A stretch of DNA of 64,000 nt from Sarcomyxa edulis (GCA_009761415.1 QUOL01000015.1:372001-436000), one strand, 5' to 3'; shown: positions 34,762-45,600, numbered from the stretch's first letter. Numbers and translations are program-made. Notes: generated from the sequence alone by a model not told the origin.

Positions 34762-36774
34762 ATGGCCAACTCGTCACTTGTGGGCATTCTCGCAGAAACA
34801 ACTGCATCATACGTAGCTACCAATCTTCTCATAGTTCTCTTCATGACAGTCTATGCTTTGGAATTCCTCTATTCCAAAGTTGGATGCTGCCACTCATACA
34901 CTACTTTCTTCAACAACTCTTCATCGACAAAGGTCAAGGTCGCTTCTCCAGATGCCTTGGCATGGAACAGCTTCTATTACTTCAATACCTTCCAACTCCC
35001 TCAGTTTGCCACTCCCCCCGATTCCCCTGATTCCACTTGGTCGTTGAGCATCTTCGGTACCCTCTTCGTTCACTCCCCGATTTTTTTCATCGTCGCAACG
35101 CTTCTCATGGTCATCTTCGCTCTCATCACAATCATCGGCGTCACGACGGACGTCTTCTCAAAGTCCAAATATCTACCTCATCTACCTGTGCCCAACGTTT
35201 CACCACGTTTACGTCGTTCTTCAGTCTCCACCTCTGATCACGATCATCACGATACGCCGGTATTGGCTCTGCCACTGCCTTTTTTAACACTCATCGCACG
35301 CGTCTTCAGGACATTCGTTATCTGGATTTCTCTTATCTTGGCTGTACTAGCCACCGTTTCCTGGATGTTTGGTGGACGAAACGTGATTGTCTTGGTTGAT
35401 GGGGTTTTGGGGGATATGCAGGACTCGTGTTCACGGCTCTTGACATCGGGCGCTATCGGGCGCCATACCCTCCATGACTTGTCGTCCATCGCAACATTGA
35501 CAAGTTTTTCGCTCATCGCTCTGTGTGTATATTACCACAGGAGATTTTCTGTACCTCTCAACCCATCATTGCCATGCACACTTTCTACATCACGCTCCGT
35601 GGTATCGCCATCGTCGCCCTCCCTTATGAGGCTTCCTTCAACACTCATCGCACGCGCGTTCAGAATATCCGCCATCTGTATTTCTCTGATCTTGGCTGTT
35701 ATAGCCACCGTTTCCTGGATGTTTGGTGGAGTAAACACGATCGTCTGGATTGATGGGGTTTTGGGGGATATGCAGGACTCGTGTTTACGGTTCTTGACAT
35801 CGTGCGCCATCGGCAGCCATACCCTCCATGACTTGATGTCCCTCGCAACGTTGACGGATTTTTCGCTCACCGCTCAGCATGCATACCAACGCAGTAGATC
35901 TGCTGTATTGTCCAGACTATCGTACCCACCCACACACTCTGCATCACCCTCCATCTTATTGCCATCCTCGCCCGTCTCTCTGAAGCCTCTGTACAGTCCT
36001 ACGACTTCGGAGATGTCTGTACGCACCCTCGTTCTGGGGTTCGTTCTTGCAATGATCTGCACTTTGTGCATGCTCGTGATCATGTTCCTTCGTGGTTTCC
36101 GCTTCAACATCGATGTTCCTGATAGCCCGCAATCTGTGGAGACTGTAATCGTGAGTGACTTATCTTTTCTTCTTCCGGTCTGTATTGACTCTTCTCGTCA
36201 GGTTGACGATGTGGCACACGAGGTTGTGGAAGATGAAGTTGTCAAGCTCGAACCCGAGGTCTCCATTTCCACGCCTGTCATATCCCCTGTCATGTTACCT
36301 AGGGATGTTCGTCCTCTTTTGACGGCTTCGGACGCAGGCCCTCAAGATGCAATACCCCCAGTAATTTTTCGAAGAATAGTCCCATCGGAAGGCCCCAAGC
36401 GCGGTCGCACGATGAAACGTGGTTGGTATCTCGTCGCACCGGCTACCCGTGCCCAGGCTCGCGCTTGGGACCGTCTGGAAGATGCCCATGATAACTTTAT
36501 TCGGGAGCAGGCTCGAGCTGAGGCACTTCAGGAAGAACGAGCTGCAAGAGCACGAGCTCTGGCGCGTCGGGAGGCACGAGCTGAGGCGCGTCGGAAGGCA
36601 GAAGCTGAGGCGCGGAAGGCAGAAGCTGAGGAACGTCGCTTGGAGGATGCCAGACATGAAGCATTCCTACAACACATCGCTAATCTTGAGGCTCGGGCCG
36701 CGGAGAGGAAAGCTACCATTCTCCGTGACTACGAGGAGATCAAAGCTACTCTCTTCACCCCTAGATCATCCTGA
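34762..36774 (+). CDS. Intronless multi-pass membrane protein with internal duplication and coiled-coil tail
   Basis: I do not recognise the family. A single exon of 670 codons starts MANSSLVGIL. Hydrophobic spans are visible near residues 15-38 (NLLIVLFMTVYALEFLY), 105-130 (FIVATLLMVIFALITII), 192-212 (VIWISLILAVLATVSWMF), the equivalent in the second repeat (about 310-330), and 415-440 (VLGFVLAMICTLCMLVIMFL). Two tandem copies of a 118-codon unit carry TVSWMFGG and DGVLGDMQDSC. A cytosolic-type tail follows with acidic Val/Glu sequence and a terminal Ala/Arg/Glu-rich coiled coil (EARAEARRKAEAEARKAEAE). It has its own TATA promoter. It is unlike its multi-exon neighbours in lacking introns and may be lineage-specific. 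A role is not inferable. Confidence 0.72.
   Translation: MANSSLVGILAETTASYVATNLLIVLFMTVYALEFLYSKVGCCHSYTTFFNNSSSTKVKVASPDALAWNSFYYFNTFQLPQFATPPDSPDSTWSLSIFGTLFVHSPIFFIVATLLMVIFALITIIGVTTDVFSKSKYLPHLPVPNVSPRLRRSSVSTSDHDHHDTPVLALPLPFLTLIARVFRTFVIWISLILAVLATVSWMFGGRNVIVLVDGVLGDMQDSCSRLLTSGAIGRHTLHDLSSIATLTSFSLIALCVYYHRRFSVPLNPSLPCTLSTSRSVVSPSSPSLMRLPSTLIARAFRISAICISLILAVIATVSWMFGGVNTIVWIDGVLGDMQDSCLRFLTSCAIGSHTLHDLMSLATLTDFSLTAQHAYQRSRSAVLSRLSYPPTHSASPSILLPSSPVSLKPLYSPTTSEMSVRTLVLGFVLAMICTLCMLVIMFLRGFRFNIDVPDSPQSVETVIVSDLSFLLPVCIDSSRQVDDVAHEVVEDEVVKLEPEVSISTPVISPVMLPRDVRPLLTASDAGPQDAIPPVIFRRIVPSEGPKRGRTMKRGWYLVAPATRAQARAWDRLEDAHDNFIREQARAEALQEERAARARALARREARAEARRKAEAEARKAEAEERRLEDARHEAFLQHIANLEARAAERKATILRDYEEIKATLFTPRSS
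35287..35994 (+). repeat. In-frame 354-bp tandem duplication inside the membrane-protein gene
   Basis: Unit 1 begins at acactcatcgcacgcg (35287) and unit 2 at the same motif (35641). The first 240 bp of each are highly similar, including gatggggttttgggggatat. The remaining ~110 bp are clearly diverged. The 354-bp period equals 118 codons, so the frame is kept. Confidence 0.85.
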
Positions 36775-36812
36775 ATCTCTCTCCTTTTGACCTCTCGATC
36801 TCCTTTCATCAT

Positions 36813-36983
36813 GACTACCGACCCAACCAAAAATCTTCTCGAACGAGCTTTAGACACATTTTTCAGGAATTCGGATGACCCGCTGCTTTCGAGTCCCCAT
36901 CAAGTGAACGAAACAGAAGAGGAGGAAGAGGAACACTTTCGAATTGACGATAATGAGGGGGAATTATCTGCGACGTCCAGATA
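36813..36983 (+). CDS. Small acidic ORF of unknown function
   Basis: A 56-residue ORF beginning MTTDPTKNLLERAL, with an acidic EEEEEEH stretch, starts 38 bp after the stop of the membrane-protein gene and ends SATSR. A perfect hairpin (36957-36991) overlaps its last codons and stop. Without introns or a separate promoter it may be a second cistron, a 3' UTR ORF, or chance. No homology is recognised. Confidence 0.35.
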
Positions 36984-36991
36984 ATTCCCCC
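36957..36991 (+). repeat. Perfect 14-bp stem hairpin at the end of the small ORF
   Basis: gggggaattatctg and its exact reverse complement cagataattccccc flank the 7-nt loop cgacgtc. The right arm contains the TAA stop of the small ORF. Confidence 0.9.
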
Positions 36992-37405
36992 CCATTCTCG
37001 CCAATCAAAGTGTCCCCATCAAACACCTATAGTGTCTGATTTGGTACCGCCCCATTGCCCGGACTCTATCTCACACAACTTCATCGTCATCCAACTCCCT
37101 CTGTCGCAATTGAGATCCTTTGATCCTTGTCCAACGATACCGAGCATCTATCTCGTCTTCTATCATCATGAATTTTCATCACTCAGTCTCTCTCCTGCCA
37201 TCGAATGCGCCTCGGACGTTTTCATTCCATTCTCATCAAACGAAGTCCATCTAGGTTCTAAACGTTAACAATCACGACGGTTTCAAACTGTCGTTTCCCC
37301 TTCGCTCTGTCACCCGGCTTTCACCTTGTCCAGCTTGGCTGTCAAACTACGACTCAGATCTATTTGGTTACGCTGCGCTCGAAACCGAAAAAAAAGAAAG
37401 AAAAA

Positions 37406-37443
37406 GTTGACTCCAGGCGGAATCTCTTCCGCCTGGTGTCAAC
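37406..37443 (+). repeat. 16-bp stem hairpin
   Basis: gttgactccaggcgga and tccgcctggtgtcaac pair over 16 bp with one mismatch and a 6-nt loop (atctct). An A-rich run precedes it. It lies in a non-coding or weakly coding stretch between the small ORF and the pyrimidine repeat. Confidence 0.85.
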
Positions 37444-37790
37444 TCAATCAAAGGAACAAGATCTTAACACTCCTGATCCCGACCCCGAAATCGCCATCAC
37501 CAAAAATGAGATGATCGTCATCTCCATATATATGCATCTACCCCCGTACAATTTGTGGGAAGTATTTTCCTCCCCGTTGGTGGTTCGAATGACTCTAGTC
37601 ACAACTCAACACAGACTATTCTATGAAAGTCTACCACGACTCCAGTGTCTTCACTTCTATCGAAACTTACACCTTCAACACCCTCGTTTCTCCTCCTGTT
37701 ATTGGTGTGTCGCCGACATACCTTGTACTCTGTACGTGTTTCGCGCTTTCTTCTCAAGTACATGTGACTTATTTTGGATCTCCTAGGGGT

Positions 37791-37930
37791 CTCCTCCTTC
37801 TCCTCCTTCTCTTTCTCTTTCTCCTTCTCTTTCTCTTTCTCCTTCTCTTTCTCTTTCTCCTTCTCTTTCTCTTTCTCCCCTCCCTCTCTCCTCTCCTTTC
37901 TTGAATTTCCTTTCTGAACGCCCCCCCCCC
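37791..37930. repeat. Pyrimidine simple repeat and poly-C tract
   Basis: An 18-bp unit (ctccttctctttctcttt) repeats about four times between 37791 and 37879, then CT-rich sequence leads to a run of ten C at 37921-37930. The opposite strand reads as a Glu/Lys repeat frame (37599-37949), which I treat as an artefact. Confidence 0.9.
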
Positions 37931-38011
37931 TTATATCTTCACTGCACAAACCCTTCTGTATCGCACTCCATAAATCCGTCTCCGCACCAGTCAGCCTCTA
38001 TCGCACCAGTC

Positions 38012-39642
38012 ATGGCAGACTCTCTTCCTGCGGGTACACCCCTCCTTCTTCCCGTAAGTTGACTCTATATAATCCTTTCAGGTGCATAATGGCTTATCCG
38101 TCATTTCTACCTTTCCTACGTACCCCTACAGTCAACTCCTTCTCCGTCTCATCTCACGTCCATCACAAATCTGAACGACGTTCTTGCGGACACACACGTT
38201 TTATGCGCACACTCTTTATGTAATTCCACTCGTTCGTCATCCACTCCCTCTTGGACCCTTCCTGCGCGTCCATCGCCCTTCTTGGATGTATCATGGCCAC
38301 AACATCGACACTAGGCTCAGACAATTCATGCATGCGAGTCCGTTGATCTCTTTGGCTCCGTCTCCCGGCTCCGTCGTGGTCACCATCCAAGAAAAGCAAG
38401 ACTAGTATACAATTCCATACCCACGGAAGCCTCTGTTTCAGTAAGTCCGATTCTAGCATGACTCTCTTGTCAAGTACATGTCCTTATCCATTCCCCCATA
38501 TTTTTACAGGACGCTTCCCTCTCGTGGCCTCTCAACCCAAGCCACGAAAACTTAGCAAACGCGCCTGCAGCTGCATCCGATGAATCTGCGAAACCACGTC
38601 ACGGTCAGCACATGCGGGCGCAGAAAGAAAAACCTGAAAGAAGAAACAGCGGTCAATGTTGACGCTGTTCCTGTAGACGCTCCTTGCATCTTGGTAAGTG
38701 TTCTACAGTTCTCTTTGAATGTATGTCCATTTACTAACCATGCTCATCTTCTCACTAGCAGACCTCAAGTCCGAGTTCGTTGCCCTCGTGGGCTCCGTCT
38801 CTGACAACAAGATCAAGAGAGCCTGATATTCAAATATAAGCCCGCGGAGGTATTAAACCTGGTAAGTCTAGCATTCTCTCTCCCGAAAACGTGTTCTTAT
38901 CTCTCCCGCTATTCTCTCAGAAGCCTTTCCCTCTCATCCTCTCTGTGCTGTCCTCGAATCCATGAGCACCAGGCCAATGCTACTGCGCATGCAGCTGATT
39001 GATCAGAATCGTCTGATCATGATGAATCTGCCAGTGCGGAATCAGCGCCTGAGCTCTGAGGCTGTTTATAATAATGCAGCACAGTTGAGAGAAAAGAGAA
39101 GGAAGGGACCGCGGTTGAAGCTGTTCCACTCCTGAGTGTCCTAAAATCGGTGGTAAGTTCTTTGATATCTCGTTCTGAGTGCATGCCGCTGACCCATCAT
39201 GATCACTTTCAGACCCCTGCTCCGAGTGCGTTTTCGCCTCCGACGCGGTCACCATCGACAAAGAATACCAACATACGATGAACAATTATATGCTTGTGTT
39301 GGTCTTCGGTTCAAGTAAGTCAAGTCTACCTAAGATGTACACAGTCCTGAGTATCTGACCCATCGTTTTGAGACTGTAGAATGCTTTGCCTTTCCTCTTC
39401 CTCTTTACGCGGCCTCTTGGTTGGTTGAAGCGCATGGAACCTTGCAGCTGATCCATTGGATGCATCATGTATCCGATGATCCTGTGAATCCAGCGCTCAA
39501 ACACCAAACACCAACCCCCCAAGAGTGCCGCACATTGAGGAAGACGAACCAGAATCGTTATAGCGTCAAAGTCAAAGCCGAAGCCGAAGATCTATACAAA
39601 ACCCAAAAAAGAAACCCCCCTAAAAAGATGAAGACTTGCTAG
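38012..39642 (+). pseudogene. Repeated, partly decayed exon-intron modules of an unknown disordered protein
   Basis: ATG 38012 (MADSLPAGTPLLLP) ends at a GTAAGT donor. Downstream, strong GTAAGT donors recur (38449, 38694, 38860, 39152, 39311), each followed within 50-70 bp by a pyrimidine-rich AG. The intervening pieces resemble each other: an exon reading TAVNVDAVPVDAP matches one reading TAVEAVPLL, and after the intron TSSPSSLPSWAPS matches TPAPSAFSPPTRS. A third type (ANAPAAASDES) matches ATAHAAD followed by a stop. Some copies thus carry stops or shifts, so this looks like a small tandem family in decay. The last open piece ends KNPPKKMKTC-like basic sequence near 39642. It could still be one transcribed gene of disordered protein. 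Confidence 0.35.
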
Positions 39643-40385
39643 CAGGACACTTGATTTCACACCCAATGTGTCCTCTGCTCTCTTTTCCTCCTCATGACTT
39701 TTACGATCTTACAAATGTATTTGTATCTATGATCTGCCTTTATATCTCGTTTCCTTATCGTCATTTTCTCCTTATCATTTTCCTCATCATCAGTTTCCTC
39801 ATCGTCAGTTTCTCTATCATCTTCCTCATCATCAGTTTCCTCATCGTCAGTTCCTCTATCATCTTCCTCACCATCTTCCTCACCATCATTTCCCTTCCTC
39901 ATTTCCCCCATTCCACACCATCTTCTTGCCTCATCTCATTTCCCTCCTCATCTTCCCAAAACTATAGACGTTACTTGCTTCTCCTCATTAGAGTAGTCAA
40001 CAAGCAATGATAACATTTTTCAATTCGGACACTGGGACAGCAAGTATGTAAGAAGTGCACGTGATTGGTTCGCGTCGCGTCGCGTCAAGTAGGGTTGCGT
40101 GCAAAGGAACGTAATATGAGTCGGTAACGTAAGAAGATAGTCGGAGGGAGAGAGATATTATGCGGAGAGATATACTCGAATTGGGTGGGTATATGTACAA
40201 CAAACGAGATGGGTGCCAAGTAAACTGGTAGCATATGAAAAATGGATGCGATATAAACGATGATGGATAGATGCGATGGTTCGGAAGGCAGAGCGACGAC
40301 GATAGTAGAGAAATAAAAGGGTTCACTGAAGTAGGAATCCACCAGGGATCCAGGCTCGTGAACGAGATATGCGTATGGATCATGA
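39643..40385. other. Intergenic region with degenerate tcatc repeats
   Basis: From about 39760 to 39900 a roughly 45-bp unit built on cctcatcatcagtttcctcatcgtcagt repeats imperfectly (reported here by its parts cctcatcatc and agtttcctcatcgtcag). A (cgcgt)n run lies at 40068-40083. No gene is supported. Confidence 0.6.
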
Positions 40386-41232
40386 TCAATCCTCCTTCAT
40401 CTCCTCATCAATGACATACCCATTCTCGAACGAATAAGATCTCGGGCGAGCAGTACCAGTCTTGCTGCTCTCGCCCTCTGTATCACTGTCTGGAAGACTG
40501 GGACTCACGGGTGTAGCTAGGTGGTTCTTACTATCCCAAGACTCGGACGCAGGCTGAGCGTCCGAGTTGTGCGCTGTGAGAGGATGACGCGTGATGGATA
40601 TGGAAGGTACTTTTGGGCGTGAGATTGGAATGGAAGGGAGTGGTGCGGTGGGAGGTGGTGCAGCGGCTGGGAGTGTGAAGGCGGGGATGTTTCGACGAGT
40701 GTGTTTGGATCTACGTTGGCTGAGTCAAAAGTCAATATGTGGTTCCGAACGAGGGAAGCAAGGAAACGCACCGCAGAGCAGTACCAACACTACCACTACG
40801 CATCCTACTCATACGCGCCGCCAACCCATTCTCATCTCCTGCAGCAGGGACGGAGAAAACGTCCTCCGCCATCATCCCAAGACTCAAACTACCGCTTCGA
40901 TTGCGCGCTGGGGACACGTGCATGTTGAGGTCAATGTGTCGTTGAAGCGCACCTGCTGCAGCGGCATTTCGAATGGGTGATTTGATGTTGTGAATGGGGG
41001 ATCCGGATGCTTCTAGAGTAAGACTTGAGCGGCGTCTGCGGAGACGCGGTTGGGGTGTCTTCGGGGGGTGGATGGGGATGGGGGTTGGTGTGGTGCTGCG
41101 ATCCATTTCGATGTCGATGGCGGGGGAGATTGGTCTCGAATGGGTTGGTGTTTTGAGGTTATCGTTGGAGTGTACGTTGACATTGTGAGGTGCTAGAAGG
41201 CCTGAGGAAAAGAAAGCAGAGTAGGTGGTCAT
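40386..41232 (-). CDS. Ser/Pro/Arg-rich disordered protein, paralog copy 2
   Basis: ATG at 41230-41232 starts MTTYSAFFSSGLLAPHN. It matches the copy at 24510 along its whole length: the TYSAFFSSGL start, HSNDNLKTPTHSRP, the LRRRRSSLTLEAS basic motif, SPIHNIKSPIRNAAAAG and RSGSVGTALR before the intron, then SLPDSDTEGE and RPRSYSFENGYVIDE at the C-terminus. It has an extra insert around HIDLNMHVSPARN and extra residues EMKED at the end (stop at 40386-40388). The intron position is the same. It lies 76 bp downstream of a tRNA-Ile on the same strand, so the tRNA and gene form a unit that is split in copy 1. The function is unknown. Confidence 0.85.
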
Positions 41233-41308
41233 GGTGGTTGGTGAGAAAGAGCTGCAGGCTAACGTTGACGTTGAACTTCGAAGCAGACGAGAACAAAAAA
41301 CAATTTCT

Positions 41309-41382
41309 TGGCCAACATGGGGGTCGAACCCAGGACCTTGGCGTTATTAGCACCACGCTCTAACCAACTGAGCTAGCCGGCC
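41309..41382 (-). tRNA. tRNA-Ile (anticodon AAT), second copy
   Basis: The reverse complement is identical over 74 nt to the tRNA at 17597-17670. The 22 bp just upstream also match in 19 positions (catttatg...cttcatggcc), which points to duplication of the locus and not only of the tRNA. Confidence 0.97.
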
Positions 41383-41513
41383 ATGAAGTAAGCATAAATG
41401 CGTAGGACTATGGGGAGATGGCGATGGCGGAATGGTGTTGTGTGTTTTCAAAGCTCTTGCCTTTCTTCTTCAACGTCTTGAAGTACCTTTTCAGCTTCGG
41501 CCATTGTGCCACC

Positions 41514-42298
41514 ATGTTCTTCATTGCAAGCATCTCAGTCCTTCTACGCAGATTTGGTACTAATATTACTATGATTGTAGAAAGAACTCACTCACACGAT
41601 CCTCCTACATCCGTCTTACTTTGGTCCTCGGATGTTGCAATTTCTCGAATCCAAACTGTATTCCGACGTAGAAGGAACATGTTCTGGGCAATTCGGGTAT
41701 ATCATCGCTGTAGTCAGCATCCTGGACATTGGGAAGGGCATGGTACTGGGTGGAAGTGGGCAGGCCGAGTTCGTGACACGATATAGGGCGATCGTGTTCA
41801 AGCCTTTCAAAGGTGAGGTCGTAGACGGTGTAGTGGGAAATGTCAGCAAGGTACGTGGTCCTTCTGCTTCATATTCAGCCTTTGTCGCTAATGCAGGGCT
41901 ATCGTAGATGGGCTTCTTTGCAGAGGTTGGACCACTGACGGTCTTCGTGTCTCATCAAGTGCGAAACTACATGTTTATCCACGCCGACATATCACGCTAA
42001 CACTCGAATAGCTCATACATCCGGACATGCGATTCGACCCTAATTCTAACCCTCCATCATTTGCTTCGGACGAACAGGTAATCCCTTGTCTTTCCGCGAC
42101 CTTTCTTGTTGTGCCATAACATACACCACAGATCATCGAAAAAAACACTCGAATCCGACTAAAAATCGTAGGAACGCGTGTAGACGCTACCGAAATTGTG
42201 CGTTACCTCTCCTCACTATGCATCAGCTGCTCAACTCCCCTTGTCAATAGTTCGCCATCGGGACAATAAAAGAGGACCATCTAGGCATCATCGACTAA
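41514..42298 (+). CDS. RPB7: RNA polymerase II subunit RPB7
   Basis: This is the stalk subunit that pairs with RPB4 in RNA polymerase II. Six exons: 41514-41525, 41581-41850, 41908-41958, 42012-42077, 42132-42197 and 42251-42298. The product starts [21 protein letters not shown] and contains [33 protein letters not shown], the S1/OB-fold part [19 protein letters not shown] and the C-terminal [13 protein letters not shown]. Its length, about 172 residues, is normal. Intron 1 begins GCAAGC and not GT, has a perfect TACTAAT branch site and ends TAG, so it is a GC-AG intron. The upstream region of the gene also serves the tRNA, 131 bp away on the other strand. Confidence 0.95.
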
Positions 42299-42645
42299 AC
42301 CTCCGAGGCTGCTTTTGAGATTGAGCTTTCCTACCATATCTATATATTCTCACTGCATCTTTGTTTTTTTTTGCTGTATTGTCTAGAACTTGTAACACAC
42401 TGAACGACTGAAGTAACATGCTCAAATATACCCTGGTTCTTCCAGATTCCAGATTACTTTTGTAGCACCATTGAGTACGCTGTATCGATACCAGAGAATA
42501 GCCTTCAAAAGCATCTATCAATCAACGTTGCAACCCGATAGCTTACAGTATGAAGTCGTGTCGGTGGCTGTACACCCTCCGGAAGCAGCTTTCTCGGCTT
42601 CGTCACAGGCAGACCGCAGTCGGGTCTCTCTCGTTTCTAGCCACC
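42299..42645. other. Intergenic region before VPS10
   Basis: This is the RPB7 3' flank and VPS10 promoter/5' UTR. An in-frame ATG at 42550 precedes the preferred start and could give a longer N-terminus. Confidence 0.6.
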
Positions 42646-45600
42646 ATGATACAGCGACATAGAACGGCCATATTCCTCTTCCTACTATTCTGTACAACCT
42701 TTCTTCTCTCATCTGCACAAAACCCGGAACACACTATATCGAGTTTCAACAATTTACCCTCCAACTTATTTTTCTTCGATGACACAGAGGTTCTTGGCCA
42801 AAACTAACCCGCGTTTCGCTTGCTGCGCTGACAGGTTCAATTATATTAGACCGCGATATACCACGACGGGGTAGAGGGGAATGTATATGTGTCGCAGAAT
42901 GAGGGCAAAGATTGGTTGCTTGCTGATGGGGTACCAAAGGGCGACGCTTCCATGGTCATACAACATCCTTTTGATAATAGATATGTGAGTTGGGCGTTGA
43001 CTTGCTTCTTGTATCGACTAATTGACTCGTCGGATAGGCTTTCATCATAACGAGATTGAAAACCCACTATCGTACCGTGGACCGGGGTAGAACATGGCAA
43101 GCCTTCGATATGCCCGTACAGTCCGCCTTAGTCTCCAAACCGTTATCATTCCATTCTGATCCGAAGAAGTATGGATATATACTATACCAAGGAACGAAAT
43201 GTGACCGTATAGGATGGGGAGCGGTTTGTCGCGACGAGGTGCGATAGAATCCTCCCACATACACGTACGCAGCTGACCACCCCATCCCCAGACATACATT
43301 ACGAAAGAAGCATTCGGAGATACACCCCAAAAACTCCTTGACGAAACCTCCCGATGCCAATTCGCACATAGCAGCGTTGACTTCAAACACGAAGCGCATT
43401 CCGACCTGATCTATTGCGTCGCCTTCGACACAAGCACCAACACCGGGATGCACGACCTATCCTCAAGCCGTCTCTTCTCCAGCACCGATTTCTTCGTTAA
43501 CGAAAACAAAGTCGAAGACCTCGGGATAGGGAAGAACGCCAAAGGCGTCATCGCATTTGCCATCGTATCCAAGTTCGCCGTCGTCGCCATGAAAGACATA
43601 TCACCCGGTAACAGCGGCGAGATGCTCCTCTACGTATCCATAGACACGAAAACATGGGCAAAAGCCCAATTCCCTCACGCGTCGACAGCGCGATTGCGTG
43701 AGAATGCGTATACGATCGTGGAGTCGACGACGCATTCGCTTGCTGTTGACGTGGTGTTGCAGGATCAGAGTGCGATTGGGACGTTATTCGTCAGTAATTC
43801 GAATGGGACTTTCTTTGTGGAGAGTTTGAAGGATACGAATAGGAATGAGATGGGGTTCGTGGATTATGAGAATTTGTATGGGGTTGATGGGGTTGGTCTG
43901 GCTAATGTGGTGGCTAATGCTGAGGAGGTGGAGGGGAGGGGGGCGAAGAAGCATCTGCAGACGGTCATTACTTTCGATGATGGTGAGTCTCCTTTGATCA
44001 TTCTGATTGTTCAGGCGTTCATATGCATATGTGGTATACAGGAAGCTCATGGGCCCCTGTCCGAGCACCTTCAACGAACAGCGAGGGTCAACGGATCTCT
44101 TGCAATCCAGCAGACATCGACGAATGCTCGCTTCACTTCCACTCCGTAACAACGCCACACAACTTTGGCCGTGTCTTCTCTTCTCCCGCACCAGGGTTCG
44201 TCATGGGCGTAGGATCTATTGGCCAGTACCTCCAGTCATACGAAGATAGCGATACTTTCTTGAGCACAGACGCTGGTGTTTCTTGGAAGATGATTAGGAT
44301 GGACGCGCATAAATATGAATTTGGAGATCAGGGGAGTATATTGCTCGTGGTGAATGATGAGGAGGGAGTTGATACTGTTCGGTATTCGACGGATTTGGGT
44401 AAAAGCTGGTATGTTCCGTTCAGATTGTTTCATGAATGACTGATGGGGTATTGATGGACGGTGGACGTTATAGGAAAGCGTACAATATCGGAGTCAAACT
44501 TCGCGCGCGTGCGTTGACGACTGTTCCAGATTCGACGTCGCAGAAGTTCCTCTTGTTGGGCCAGGTGGCGCGGAAGGATCAGACAAATGGGATTGGACGG
44601 TTCGTTATTGTTTTCCTTGATTTCGCAAAGACTAGGTCGCGCCAGTGTGTCGAGAACGATTTTGAGAAGTGGTATGCTCGGACGGCGAAGGGTAAAGAAT
44701 GTCTTATGGGCCACAAGGTGTGTTTCTACGTTATTTCGTGCATATCTGCAGTTTTGTGATGTGATGGAATTGGAATGTAGCAATGGTACAAACGGCGTAA
44801 ACCAGACGCGGATTGTTACGTTGGTGACAAGTTCAATGATCCTGTCGCGCATGATGAGCATTGTGAATGCGAGGATGATGATTATGAATGGTATGCCCCA
44901 TCTGTTTTTTTCTCTTATGCTGTGTAGTTGATGAAGAATCAATGAACAGCGACTACAACTTTATCCGGAATGGCGACAAGTGCGTTCCTGTTGGTCCTGA
45001 ACCCATCCCTGCGGGCGTATGTGTTAGGCCGGATCAGATGTACAAGGGCTCTTCGGGATATCGAAAGATTCCTGGAAATACTTGTGTAGGAGGGCTTGTT
45101 AAAGATGCGCCTGTGGAGAAGCCGTGTTCGCAAGGTGGATTCATAATTCTTGTGTCCTCCGAATTTCTATATAAACTTATTCCTTTTTCGTTAGCTCAAC
45201 CCGCCGAGGGAGAGGTTATACATCAAACTGTGCGCCCATTTTACTTTGGTATCCTACTGATTACTGTCGGCTTATCCGTTCTCTCTCAAAGTTCGAATTC
45301 GCGGCGCAGATACTACAACATGCATACTTCAAGGACTCAACTGCAAGTTCTTGCTGAATGACTGTATCATATCCTGACTAACTTAACACCTCCAGACTAT
45401 CCTCGTTCGACTTGCCGATCATACAATTTGGCAATCCAGCAACGAAGGTTACACGTGGACGCAATTATTCCCAAATGATCGATTCTTGGCCTTTTACCAC
45501 CACACTTATACGAACGATCGCGCATACCTCATAACAGATACCACCAAATTCTACTATACCACGGATACCGGCCGCTCCTGGAACGAGCTCCAAACCCCCA

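Noticed and set aside
37599..37949. Minus-strand ORF of Glu/Lys repeats
   Set aside because: It is the complement of a CT-rich simple repeat without any flanking coding signal.
39657..39911. Minus-strand acidic ORF (DDEETDDEE repeats)
   Set aside because: It is the complement of the tcatc/cttcc degenerate repeat and lacks other coding evidence.
42550..42645. Upstream ATG as the VPS10 start
   Set aside because: ATG 42646 has a better start context and begins directly at a signal peptide.
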